Shown here: one piece after another, positions 53,305 through 64,000 of the stretch
Numbering within the stretch: the first letter of the stretch is position 1
How the letters are laid out: each line of letters opens with the position of its first letter
Assembly (NCBI GenBank): GCA_964230215.1
Contig: CAXRGQ010000008.1
Span: 341,648-405,647, forward strand
Origin: JAUILH01 sp964230215
Lineage (GTDB): Bacteria; Bacteroidota; Bacteroidia; Flavobacteriales_D; JAUILH01
Reading direction: 5' to 3'
Length of the DNA stretch: 64,000 bases
Notes under the pieces: model-generated
What the model saw: the letters and a program-made list of their open reading frames with translations, nothing else
The model's database searches: none
What the model was told of the DNA's origin: nothing
Made by a program: the position numbers and the translations under genes

Positions 53305-54375
53305 ATGAGATTTAACGATTTACGAGTAAAGAAGATTATAAAAGAAACACCAGACAGTGTTTCAATAGAGTTTGAGGTGCCAGAAGAACTGAAAGAAAAG
53401 TATAATTATACCCCAGGTCAATACCTCACAATTAAGCACGAAATTAATGGAGAAGAACTAAGAAGATCATATTCGTTGTGCTCTGCTCCATTTGAAAATC
53501 AGCTAAAAATTGCTGTGAAGAAAGTTAATGGTGGTAAGTTTTCAAGCTTTGCAGTTGACCAATTAACCGAAGGAGTTGAGCTGAATGTTATGAAACCAAT
53601 GGGTAGGTTTTCATCTTCAATCAAGACAGATGGCGCTAAAGTTTTGTTGATCGCAGCGGGGTCTGGTATTACACCAGTGCTCAGTATTATGAAGGGTATC
53701 CTGAAAAACACAAGCCCAGAAAATGTTACTTTAATTTATGGTAACAGAGATTCAAATAATGTGATTTTTAAAAATGAACTTGATCAGTTAGAGTCACAAT
53801 ATGCCTGTCTTACTGTGCATCATGTCCTGAGCAGAGAAGAAACAACGGATCCTGCAAACCAAGGAAGAATTGACGCAGAAAAATGCGAAGACTTGATGTC
53901 GTCCGATAATTGGAGCATCTGGGATGAGATATTTATATGTGGCCCAGAAGCTATGATTATGAATGTTAAAGAGCATGCAGAGTCTAAAGGAGTGGATGCT
54001 TCAAAAATAAAGTTCGAATTGTTCTTTACAGCTATTCAAGAGGAGCCTAGAATTGAAGAAGCGAATAATGAGGAGAGTAACACACCTGCTGCGATTAGCC
54101 ATGTCACGGTTATTGTAGATGGAGAAGAGTTTGAGTTTGATTTGGCGTCAGACGGCCAGAACATATTAGATGCAGCAAGTGACGAAGGGGCAGATGTTCC
54201 ATTTTCCTGCAAGGCTGGAGTGTGCTGTACCTGTAAGGCTCAAGTGTTAGAAGGTGAGGTGCATATGGAACAAAACTATGCACTAGAACCTGACGATTTA
54301 GAACGTGGATTCGTTCTTTCTTGTCAGGCTCATCCTAAAACAGAGAAAGTTGTAATTGATTTTGATGTAATATAA
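53305..54375 (+). CDS. paaE: Phenylacetyl-CoA epoxidase reductase subunit (PaaE)
   Basis: A 356-residue flavo-iron-sulfur reductase feeding electrons to the PaaA oxygenase. FAD-binding RRSYSLCSAP (residues ~52-61), NAD-binding AAGSGITPVLSI (~113-124), and a C-terminal plant-type 2Fe-2S domain with FSCKAGVCCTCKA and a distal Cys in LSCQAH. I chose ATG 53305 (MRFNDLRVKKI) because the family starts here; an upstream in-frame ATG at 53272 would add 11 residues. The gene is divergent from paaG and followed 3 bases later by a ferredoxin. The catalytic subunits paaABCD are not nearby. Confidence 0.9.
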   Translation: MRFNDLRVKKIIKETPDSVSIEFEVPEELKEKYNYTPGQYLTIKHEINGEELRRSYSLCSAPFENQLKIAVKKVNGGKFSSFAVDQLTEGVELNVMKPMGRFSSSIKTDGAKVLLIAAGSGITPVLSIMKGILKNTSPENVTLIYGNRDSNNVIFKNELDQLESQYACLTVHHVLSREETTDPANQGRIDAEKCEDLMSSDNWSIWDEIFICGPEAMIMNVKEHAESKGVDASKIKFELFFTAIQEEPRIEEANNEESNTPAAISHVTVIVDGEEFEFDLASDGQNILDAASDEGADVPFSCKAGVCCTCKAQVLEGEVHMEQNYALEPDDLERGFVLSCQAHPKTEKVVIDFDVI

Positions 54376-54378
54376 GAG

Positions 54379-54651
54379 ATGGCTAAAATTACTATACGTT
54401 TAGATGGGGAAACACACGAAGGTGTGATTGGGAACGAGACAATAATTGCTTACGGTGAATCCAGCGGATTGGATGTTCCATACAGCTGTAGGGGTGGGAT
54501 ATGCTCAACTTGCATGGCTAAATTAGAAAGCGGTACAGTGAGCATGGATAAAAACATGGTGTTAACGGACTCTGAGCTTGAAGAAGGCTATATTCTTACG
54601 TGTCAGAGCCATGCAACATCAGAAGAACTGGTTGTTAATTACGATGAATAG
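54379..54651 (+). CDS. Plant-type 2Fe-2S ferredoxin
   Basis: A 90-residue ferredoxin with cysteines in YSCRGGICSTCMAK (pattern C-x4-C-x2-C) and a fourth in LTCQSH, the same layout as the C-terminal domain of PaaE upstream. It probably arose from, or works beside, that domain as a separate electron carrier. Only 3 bases separate it from paaE, so the two are co-translated. A role in supplying the Paa oxygenase is plausible but unproven. Confidence 0.88.
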   Translation: MAKITIRLDGETHEGVIGNETIIAYGESSGLDVPYSCRGGICSTCMAKLESGTVSMDKNMVLTDSELEEGYILTCQSHATSEELVVNYDE

Positions 54652-54683
54652 TATTTATTTATATATTTAGAAAAAAAAGACTC

Positions 54684-55256
54684 ATGGATCAAATTAAACC
54701 AATGTGGATTATTGTAGGTGTAATCGTATTAATCGTTATCCTTCTTATTTCAATCTATAACAAGCTTGTTCGATTAAGAAATAATAGAGAGAACGCATTC
54801 GCCGATATTGATGTTCAACTCAAACAAAGACATGATTTAATTCCTCAACTTGTTTCTACAGTAAAAGGATATGCCAAGCATGAAAATGAGATTTTAGTTA
54901 AGGTAACAGAAGCACGTCAAAAAGCTGTTATGGCAACTGGCGTTAATGATAAAATCGCTGCTGAAGCTGCTCTTGGCGCTGCCCTAGGAGGCTTTAATAT
55001 GCAAATGGAAGCATACCCTGATTTGAAAGCAAATCAAAACTTCTTACAACTTCAGGAAGAACTGAGTGACATTGAGAATAAATTGTCTGCTGTAAGACGA
55101 TATTTCAACTCTGCTACTCGTGAATTGAACAATGGCGTGCAAAAGTTTCCAAATAATATTCTTGCTGGAATGTTTGGTTTCAAAGAAGAGCCATACTTTG
55201 ATTTAGGTACAGAGCAGCGTGCTCAAATGGACAAAGCGCCAGAAATCCAGTTCTAA
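54684..55256 (+). CDS. lemA: LemA family membrane protein
   Basis: A 190-residue protein with one N-terminal membrane segment (MWIIVGVIVLIVILLISIY) and the LemA helical bundle: RNNRENAFADIDVQLKQRHDLIPQLV (residues ~33-58, cited by position) and ENKLSAVRRYFNSATRELNN near residues 132-151. LemA is usually found with the HtpX-like protease that follows here. The exact function is unclear; a role in envelope or stress proteostasis is inferred from the pairing. Confidence 0.9.
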   Translation: MDQIKPMWIIVGVIVLIVILLISIYNKLVRLRNNRENAFADIDVQLKQRHDLIPQLVSTVKGYAKHENEILVKVTEARQKAVMATGVNDKIAAEAALGAALGGFNMQMEAYPDLKANQNFLQLQEELSDIENKLSAVRRYFNSATRELNNGVQKFPNNILAGMFGFKEEPYFDLGTEQRAQMDKAPEIQF

Positions 55257-55267
55257 ATATTGTTTGA

Positions 55268-56200
55268 ATGAAGTACGTTGGACTAGACGAACAAGTACGT
55301 TCAAATAACTTTAAATCACTGCTGTTATTGATAGGCTTTCCAGCTGTCATTATAGGTAGTGTATATCTAGTTTTCCTATTTGCATTCCCAACTGCAAGTT
55401 CAGAGCAGATTAACAAAGAGTTTTTTAAGGTCCTGCCATTTGTTGTTGGTGGAGTTGGTATTTGGTTCTTAATTGCGTTTTTTATGCATTCAAGCATGAT
55501 CAAATTGGCAACAGGAGCTAAGTCACTGGAGAGAAAAGAGAACAAAAGAATTTATAATCTTGTAGAAAACCTGTGTATGTCAGACGGCATGAAAATGCCT
55601 AAAATAAATGTGATCGAGACGGATGCATTAAATGCCTTTGCCAGCGGTATAACAGAGAAAACCTACACAGTAACCTTAACTAGAGGGATTATTAATACGC
55701 TTGATGATGCTGAGCTTGAAGGTGTAATTGCGCACGAATTGATGCACATTAAGAATAAGGATGTTAGATTGTTAATAGTGTCCATAATTTTTGTTGGAAT
55801 AATTTCCTTTGTTCTCCAAATTGCCTTCAGGAGTATAATATATGGATCACTTGGCAGCAATAGAAAGAAACAAGATCAAAGATTGATGCTCGTTGTCCTA
55901 GCAGTAAGTGCAATTGCATATTTATTGACCATCTTATTCAGGTTTGCATTAAGCAGAAAAAGGGAGTATATGGCAGACGCAGGGGCTGCTCAAATGACAA
56001 AGAATCCAGATGCCTTAGCCTCCGCGCTCAGAAAAATTTCAGGTAATCACAAAGTGGACTCAGTTAAGTCGGAAGATGTTGAACAGATGTTTATAGAAAA
56101 TAAACCTGAAAATAGCGCAGGTTTCCTAGGTGGTTTGGGAGGCCTATTCGCAACACATCCGCCAATCGAAAAAAGAATCAAGTTCTTAGAACAACTTTAG
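55268..56200 (+). CDS. htpX: M48 family membrane metalloprotease (HtpX-like)
   Basis: A 310-residue membrane protease. Zinc motif HELMH (H156, E157, H160) and a likely third ligand Glu in the KREYMADAGAA segment (~238). Hydrophobic segments near residues 18-40, 55-75, 166-190 and 210-230 hold it in the inner membrane. HtpX-type enzymes degrade damaged membrane proteins; this copy is coupled to lemA (11-base gap), as in many genomes. All catalytic residues seen are intact. Confidence 0.9.
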   Translation: MKYVGLDEQVRSNNFKSLLLLIGFPAVIIGSVYLVFLFAFPTASSEQINKEFFKVLPFVVGGVGIWFLIAFFMHSSMIKLATGAKSLERKENKRIYNLVENLCMSDGMKMPKINVIETDALNAFASGITEKTYTVTLTRGIINTLDDAELEGVIAHELMHIKNKDVRLLIVSIIFVGIISFVLQIAFRSIIYGSLGSNRKKQDQRLMLVVLAVSAIAYLLTILFRFALSRKREYMADAGAAQMTKNPDALASALRKISGNHKVDSVKSEDVEQMFIENKPENSAGFLGGLGGLFATHPPIEKRIKFLEQL

Positions 56201-56273
56201 ATTCATAGATTATCATAAAATTGTGTTTTCTCTTAACACGATTTTTTAGTACTTTCCAACACAAATTTATAAT

Positions 56274-58622
56274 ATGAAGAAATTATACATAGGTGTGATG
56301 GCGTGCTTAACATTAAGTTTTGCCAGTGTTGGTCAAGTTGTCAACGTAGGAAATCCAATCTCTTTTAAAGGTAAAGTGGCTAGTGAAATCGAAACGGTAA
56401 ATATGCCTGGATTCGATCTAAGACAAACTATGATTGAGGATTCTATTAATGATAGCAATAAAGTTGGGCCATGGAGATTCGCTTTTTTACATAGCGTTGA
56501 TTTAGGATTGGAAAATGCCGGGACTTGGGTAGAGCTGCCAAATGGAGGAAATCTGTGGAGGCTTAACATAAAGTCAGATGGAGCCTTATCCTTAAATCTA
56601 GTGATGGACAAGTTTTTCATGCCTGAAGGTGCTCATATGCATATTTTTTCGGAGGATAAATCTCAAGTTATTGGAGCCTACACTTCAAGGAATAATAATG
56701 AAGAACATGTTTTCGGAACCGAATTGATTTTGGGAGAGTCGATGATTATTGAATATTTCGAACCAAAGGAGGTAGTTGGTCAGGGTGAACTGAACATAGA
56801 ATATGTGGCTCATGGTTACCGCAGTCTATCACTTTATGCTGAAAACTTAGTAGAAGATTATATTGAGGAAAGAGGCTATGATGATGCCGGCCCTTGTAAT
56901 ATTGATGCTATGTGCACAAACTTTGCAAGTCCAACTTCATCATGGAGTGATCAAATTAACTCAGTAGCGATGATTGTTTCAGGTGGTAATGGAATATGTA
57001 CGGGTACATTGGTTAATAACACTTGTGAAAATGGAACACCATACTTTTTAACTGCTGATCACTGTCTAGGAGGTGGTAATGCACCCAGTACTTTGACATG
57101 GGCCTTTAGATTTAATTGGCAAAGACCAAGCTCAGGTGCTCTTGACTGTCCTACGGGATCAGGGACTAACCCAGGAAGCACTTATGATCAAACTGCATAC
57201 GGTGCAACAATTAGAGCCAATAGTGGAAACTCAGATTTTGCGCTATTGGAAATTACCAACATGACCTTAACTGATGCCCAATCGTATGGAGCAGTATATG
57301 CTGGATGGGATAATTCTGATAATGCTGTAAATTCGGCAATAGGTATTCACCATCCAAGCGGCGACATCAAGAAAAAATGTCTTGAGAATAATGCGCTCAC
57401 AAAAACGACTTGGGGAGGAGCAGCATGCTGGCAAGTTGCAAACTGGGATGAAGGCGTAACAGAACCTGGCTCGTCAGGATCGGGATTATTCGATATGAAC
57501 GGTAGATTGATTGGACAGCTCTACGGAGGAAGTGCTGCGTGCAGCGGTACAAACGATAATAATGCTCCAGATTATTATGGACGTTTCGCAACATCTTGGG
57601 ATGCGGTTTCTGGTAATAATAATAGTCTTGAGAATTGGTTGGATGGTGATAATGGAGGATGTCCTGCAACAGGTGCCACGGTTATTGATGCCTACAACCC
57701 AAATGCGAATCCAGTGGCGGATAATGCGGGTATAACTACTGTGATAACACCTTCAGGTTCAATATGCGGTGGAACAATTAGCGCAGAAGTAACCCTCAGA
57801 AACTATGGTACAAATAATTTAACATCTGTTGACATCATATATGATGTGGATGGGGCAGGAGCTCAAACTTACAATTGGACAGGTTCACTTAGTTCAGGTC
57901 AAACCACTAATGTTAGTTTAGGAAATGTAACGGCGACCTCTGGCTTGCATACATTTAATGCGACTACCAATAATCCTAACGGAACTACTGATAACGATAT
58001 GAGCAATGACGCTGCAAGTTCTCAGTTTACTTATATAGCTAACCCGGCAACAGTAAATGTTGATATCGTTTTGGATGATTATGGTACTGAAACAACTTGG
58101 GAGATTACTGATGGTGCAACAACCATTGCCTCTGGTGGACCTTATGCTGACGGCATGGACCAAACTCTTGAGTCAACTCAGGTTTGTTTAGAAGAAGGAG
58201 AATGCTACACATTTACTATATATGATGATTATAGCGATGGTATTTGTTGTGATTACGGTAATGGAGCTTATACAGTATCATGGCCTGCTGAATCAATGAC
58301 TTTGGCGTCAGGTGGGCAATTTGGAGCCTCAGAGTCTACAAATTTCTGTTTAACACCACCAGTAGGCATGGATGAGTTGTCTGATGGACAAATTCTACTC
58401 TACCCTAATCCTTCCAATGGGGATGTTAATATAAAAGGTTTAGGAATTTCGGACTTGGTTGACGTTAGTGTGCATGATGCCACGGGTAAATTAGTATACC
58501 AATCAAATAAGATAGATATTTCAAATGGGGTAAACATGAACCTCAATTTACCAAATGGTGTCTACCTAATAAAACTTAATTCTAAACAAGGATCTGTAGT
58601 GAAGAGATTGGTGATAAATTAA
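56274..58622 (+). CDS. Secreted trypsin-like serine protease with T9SS sorting domain
   Basis: A 782-residue exported protease. Signal peptide MKKLYIGVMACLTLSFASVG; prodomain to about residue 215; trypsin-fold domain (~225-460) with catalytic His in FLTADHCLGG, Asp in SGNSDFALLEI and Ser in GSSGSGLFDMNG, like lysyl-endopeptidase-type secreted proteases; an Ig-like region; and a type A sorting domain (last ~75, ILLYPNPSNGDVNIKGLG, NGVYLIKLNS). Cysteines around the active site are numerous. It has its own terminator. Substrate preference (such as Lys or Glu) cannot be read here. Confidence 0.88.
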   Translation: MKKLYIGVMACLTLSFASVGQVVNVGNPISFKGKVASEIETVNMPGFDLRQTMIEDSINDSNKVGPWRFAFLHSVDLGLENAGTWVELPNGGNLWRLNIKSDGALSLNLVMDKFFMPEGAHMHIFSEDKSQVIGAYTSRNNNEEHVFGTELILGESMIIEYFEPKEVVGQGELNIEYVAHGYRSLSLYAENLVEDYIEERGYDDAGPCNIDAMCTNFASPTSSWSDQINSVAMIVSGGNGICTGTLVNNTCENGTPYFLTADHCLGGGNAPSTLTWAFRFNWQRPSSGALDCPTGSGTNPGSTYDQTAYGATIRANSGNSDFALLEITNMTLTDAQSYGAVYAGWDNSDNAVNSAIGIHHPSGDIKKKCLENNALTKTTWGGAACWQVANWDEGVTEPGSSGSGLFDMNGRLIGQLYGGSAACSGTNDNNAPDYYGRFATSWDAVSGNNNSLENWLDGDNGGCPATGATVIDAYNPNANPVADNAGITTVITPSGSICGGTISAEVTLRNYGTNNLTSVDIIYDVDGAGAQTYNWTGSLSSGQTTNVSLGNVTATSGLHTFNATTNNPNGTTDNDMSNDAASSQFTYIANPATVNVDIVLDDYGTETTWEITDGATTIASGGPYADGMDQTLESTQVCLEEGECYTFTIYDDYSDGICCDYGNGAYTVSWPAESMTLASGGQFGASESTNFCLTPPVGMDELSDGQILLYPNPSNGDVNIKGLGISDLVDVSVHDATGKLVYQSNKIDISNGVNMNLNLPNGVYLIKLNSKQGSVVKRLVIN

Positions 58623-58647
58623 TAGTTTTTATAATAATAATCAATAA

Positions 58648-58672
58648 GGGAGCGCGGTGGCTCCCTTTTTTT
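58648..58672 (+). terminator. Rho-independent terminator after the serine protease gene
   Basis: Stem GGGAGC/GCTCCC (58648-58653 and 58660-58665) with a 6-base loop GCGGTG, followed by seven T. It lies between the protease stop and the SDR start. Confidence 0.85.
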
Positions 58673-58683
58673 ATAGTTAAAAT

Positions 58684-59388
58684 ATGAATTGTATCGTAAC
58701 AGGAGCAAGCAGAGGTATAGGCAGAGAAGTTGTTATTTGGCTAATAAATAATGGCCACAGCGTCATAGCTCTAAGCAGAAGTATTCAAAAACTGGAGAAC
58801 ATTAAAAATGAGGTAAAGGAAGAGTTCGCTAAGAATCTTACCATCGTACAATGTGATATCTGTTCTATTAAAGACCTAGATAACTTGGATAGAAAAGTCA
58901 AAAGTATATTCAGTGAGTTAAATATCATCGTAAATAATGCTGGCCAGCTTGTAAACAAACCTCTATTAGATTTAACGCAAGAAGACTTTGAATCAATTTA
59001 TAATGCAAATGTATGGGCACCATTCAATTTGGTTCAACGGAATCTATCTCTGTTAAGAGGAAGTCATTATGCACATATAGTAAATATTTCGAGTGTTGGC
59101 GGTGTGCAAGGATCTGTCAAGTTTCCCGGTTTGTCCCTTTACAGCAGTTCTAAAGGCGCGTTGAATGTACTTACCGAATGCATAGCAGAAGAACTAAAAG
59201 ACTCAAATATTAGATGTAATGCTCTGGCTCTAGGAGCTGTTCAAACAGAAATGTTAGAAGAGGCTTTTCCTGGATATAAGGCAAATGTTTCTGCAATTGA
59301 GATGGCTAAATACATTTGTAAATTTGCTATCACAGACGGTGAATATGTAAATGGTAAAATATTTTCAATAAATTCTTCAACGCCATAA
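58684..59388 (+). CDS. Short-chain dehydrogenase/reductase
   Basis: A 234-residue SDR enzyme. NAD(P)-binding TGASRGIG (residues ~6-13), NNAG (~83), catalytic Ser in NISSVGG (~139) and the YxxxK pair in YSSSKGAL (~156). Shorter than many SDRs but with all four motifs present. It starts 12 bases after the protease terminator's T run and lies before the long rRNA promoter region. Substrate unknown; a reductase for 3-oxoacyl or sugar substrates is possible. Confidence 0.88.
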   Translation: MNCIVTGASRGIGREVVIWLINNGHSVIALSRSIQKLENIKNEVKEEFAKNLTIVQCDICSIKDLDNLDRKVKSIFSELNIIVNNAGQLVNKPLLDLTQEDFESIYNANVWAPFNLVQRNLSLLRGSHYAHIVNISSVGGVQGSVKFPGLSLYSSSKGALNVLTECIAEELKDSNIRCNALALGAVQTEMLEEAFPGYKANVSAIEMAKYICKFAITDGEYVNGKIFSINSSTP

Positions 59389-59452
59389 ATCATGTAATGA
59401 GGTAGTTAAGTATCGCGAGGAAAATAACTTCTGTTTTTTTGTGTTTTTTTTG

Positions 59453-59482
59453 TTGCAGGAAAGAAAAAAGCATATACATTTG
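59453..59482 (+). promoter_or_regulatory. rRNA promoter P1
   Basis: -33 TTG (59453-59455) and -7 TACATTTG (59475-59482), 19 bases apart. First of four tandem promoter-like units before 16S. The 30-bp core from 59475 to 59504 repeats at P2 and P3. Confidence 0.7.
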
Positions 59483-59504
59483 CAGCCGCTTTCAACGGAA
59501 AGCA
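59475..59504 (+). repeat. 30-bp rRNA promoter repeat, copy 1
   Basis: TACATTTGCAGCC followed by GCTTTCAACGGAAAGC and A. The second part folds into a 6-bp hairpin with an AACG loop at 59488-59503, right at the predicted transcript start. Copies 2 and 3 lie at 59568-59597 and 59662-59691. Confidence 0.85.
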
Positions 59505-59545
59505 TTAGTGATTAACATTAGGGCAACAAATAATTGTAGTAATTG

Positions 59546-59575
59546 TTTGGTTTTAAAAAAACATTACTACATTTG
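59546..59575 (+). promoter_or_regulatory. rRNA promoter P2
   Basis: -33 TTTG (59546-59549) and -7 TACATTTG (59568-59575), 18 bases apart. Same core as P1, 93 bases downstream. Confidence 0.75.
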
Positions 59576-59597
59576 CAGCCGCTTTCAACGGAAGGCA
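59568..59597 (+). repeat. 30-bp rRNA promoter repeat, copy 2
   Basis: Identical to copy 1 except GAAGGC in place of GAAAGC; the change turns one pair of the hairpin (59581-59596) into a G-U wobble, so the fold is kept. Confidence 0.85.
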
Positions 59598-59639
59598 ACT
59601 AATTAAAATCACGCCGAAAAATATTTTTTTCAAAAAATG

Positions 59640-59669
59640 TTTGTGAATTAAAAAACATTATTACATTTG
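59640..59669 (+). promoter_or_regulatory. rRNA promoter P3
   Basis: -33 TTTG (59640-59643) and -7 TACATTTG (59662-59669), 18 bases apart. Same core as P1 and P2, 94 bases after P2. Confidence 0.75.
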
Positions 59670-59691
59670 CAGCCGCTTTCAACGGAAAGCA
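59662..59691 (+). repeat. 30-bp rRNA promoter repeat, copy 3
   Basis: Identical to copy 1 over all 30 bases. Hairpin GCTTTC-AACG-GAAAGC at 59675-59690. Confidence 0.85.
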
Positions 59692-59744
59692 TCTCTGAAA
59701 AATGTTGTTTGAATAAAAAAGTTTAAAAATATTTTCGGAATTGT

Positions 59745-59774
59745 TTTGAGATAAAAAAAACATTTATACCTTTG
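59745..59774 (+). promoter_or_regulatory. rRNA promoter P4
   Basis: -33 TTTG (59745-59748) and -7 TACCTTTG (59767-59774), 18 bases apart. Its downstream part differs from P1-P3 (CCGTCCCGTT) but can also form a stem, CCGTT with AACGG. It lies closest to 16S. Confidence 0.75.
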
Positions 59775-59813
59775 CCGTCCCGTTTGAAAAACAACGGAAC
59801 AAAAGGAAATTTA

Positions 59814-59823
59814 AGTTCTTTGA
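59814..59823 (+). promoter_or_regulatory. boxA-like antitermination site before 16S
   Basis: AGTTCTTTGA in the leader resembles the rRNA boxA sequence. The same 10 bases occur before 23S at 61716-61725. Confidence 0.55.
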
Positions 59824-59827
59824 TAGA

Positions 59828-59846
59828 TTGAGAAAAAGACAAGTAG
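59828..59846 (+). other. Left arm of the pre-16S processing stem
   Basis: TTGAGAAAAAGACAAGTAG is complementary, except for a single bulge, to 61457-61474 after 16S. The pair would bring the 16S ends together for RNase III-type processing. Confidence 0.65.
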
Positions 59847-59900
59847 CGTTATTATTAAATAACAAAGCTCTATAACCTAACAATTTTTAAGATTATAATT

Positions 59901-61426
<1,526 letters not shown>

Positions 61427-61456
61427 TTAGAGTGTTAGCTTTGCTAGAATTTTAAC

Positions 61457-61474
61457 CTACTTGTTTTTTCTCAA
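61457..61474 (+). other. Right arm of the pre-16S processing stem
   Basis: CTACTTGTTTTTTCTCAA pairs with 59828-59846 in the leader, leaving one unpaired base. It lies 30 bases after the 16S end. Confidence 0.65.
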
Positions 61475-61532
61475 TTTTTTAACTCTTTAGTATTCCATTT
61501 TTGATGGCTACTGAGTAGATAGATTGAATAAT

Positions 61533-61606
61533 AGTCCCGTAGCTCAGTTGGTTAGAGCACTACACTGATAATGTAGGGGTCAGCAGTTCAAATCTGCTCG
61601 GGACTA
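61533..61606 (+). tRNA. tRNA-Ile (GAT)
   Basis: A 74-base tRNA: acceptor AGTCCCG/CGGGACT fully paired, D-arm GCTCAGTTGGTTAGAGC, anticodon GAT at 61567-61569 in the CTGATAA loop, TTCAAAT loop. The terminal CCA is not encoded. It lies in the 16S-23S spacer as usual. Confidence 0.97.
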
Positions 61607-61616
61607 CATCAATAAT

Positions 61617-61690
61617 GGGGGATTAGCTCAGCTGGCTAGAGCGCCTGCCTTGCACGCAGGAGGTCATCGGTTCGACTCCGATATTCTCCA
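61617..61690 (+). tRNA. tRNA-Ala (TGC)
   Basis: A 74-base tRNA: acceptor GGGGGAT/ATTCTCC including the G3-U70 identity pair of alanine tRNAs, anticodon TGC at 61651-61653, TTCGACT loop. CCA not encoded. It is 10 bases after tRNA-Ile. Confidence 0.97.
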
Positions 61691-61715
61691 CATTCCAATC
61701 ATTTAAAATGGAAAG

Positions 61716-61725
61716 AGTTCTTTGA
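61716..61725 (+). promoter_or_regulatory. boxA-like antitermination site before 23S
   Basis: AGTTCTTTGA, identical to the site before 16S at 59814-59823. The pair is typical of rRNA operons that need antitermination in both parts. Confidence 0.5.
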
Positions 61726-61751
61726 AATATTGAAAAGTAAGTTGTAGAAAT

Positions 61752-64000
<2,249 letters not shown>

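Noticed and set aside
59475..59691. CRISPR-like array of three 30-base repeats with 63-64 base spacers
   Set aside because: Each repeat holds a TAnnTTTG promoter box and a -33 element, lies directly before an rRNA operon, and no cas gene is near. It is a promoter array.
61533..61690. tRNA genes as an attachment site for a mobile element
   Set aside because: No integrase, no direct repeat of the tRNA 3' end, and the two tRNAs are normal parts of the rRNA spacer.

Overview
The window is AT-rich chromosomal DNA of a Bacteroidota member, most likely a marine-type flavobacterium of the Flavobacteriales (Cryomorphaceae/Crocinitomicaceae-like; this placement is my inference from the 16S and protein style). 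The evidence is: type IX secretion (T9SS) C-terminal sorting domains on at least six exported proteins, a PorP/SprF-like outer-membrane protein, TAnnTTTG-type -7 promoter boxes, almost no Shine-Dalgarno signals, several TTG starts, and a flavobacterial 16S-tRNAIle-tRNAAla-23S operon. No integrase, transposase, phage gene or CRISPR array was seen.

Layout. 1-16.1 kb holds housekeeping and envelope genes: an OmpA-family protein (cut by the window edge), a UMF1-type MFS transporter, L-2-hydroxyglutarate oxidase, purB, an EI24/CysZ-like membrane protein, a TPR plus beta-propeller protein, a secreted LamG protein, a TPR protein, an M13 peptidase lipoprotein, a rhomboid-fold membrane protein without the usual catalytic residues, and an AddA/RecB-like helicase-nuclease. 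16.2-20.5 kb holds a MbnP-like lipoprotein followed by two MauG/MbnH-type di-haem peroxidases, then a convergent flavoprotein of the disulfide-oxidoreductase fold that lacks the N-terminal redox cysteines. 20.6-34.6 kb is a surface/T9SS block: a six-repeat SprB-like adhesin with its PorP/SprF partner, a SiaB/SiaC-type kinase and phosphoprotein pair, a 1328-residue gliding-motility-type protein, a PCMD-like protein and a TonB-dependent receptor. 34.8-42.6 kb is mixed: small lipoproteins, a glycosyltransferase, a secreted GH3 enzyme overlapping a three-domain NTF2-like protein, arginine decarboxylase and a double-VOC lipoprotein.

42.6-54.7 kb contains the lower part of the phenylacetate (Paa) pathway: paaG, paaH, paaI, paaJ/pcaF and paaY on the minus strand and paaE plus a ferredoxin on the plus strand. 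The minus-strand series is split by a plus-strand pair (a PNGase F-like T9SS protein and a lipoprotein), and alkC lies at its distal end. The ring-epoxidation subunits paaABCD, the ligase paaK and paaZ are not in the window. 54.7-59.4 kb has lemA-htpX, a secreted trypsin-like protease and an SDR. 59.4-64.0 kb is an rRNA operon with four tandem promoter-like units, three of which carry an identical 30-bp core with a hairpin at the predicted transcript 5' end, two boxA-like sites, a pre-16S processing stem, 16S, tRNAIle(GAT), tRNAAla(TGC) and a 23S gene that runs off the window.

No clearly new multi-gene defence or biosynthetic system is evident. The most interesting leads are the rRNA promoter array, the MbnP/di-haem cassette, the SiaB/SiaC pair without its usual partners, and the split Paa cluster.
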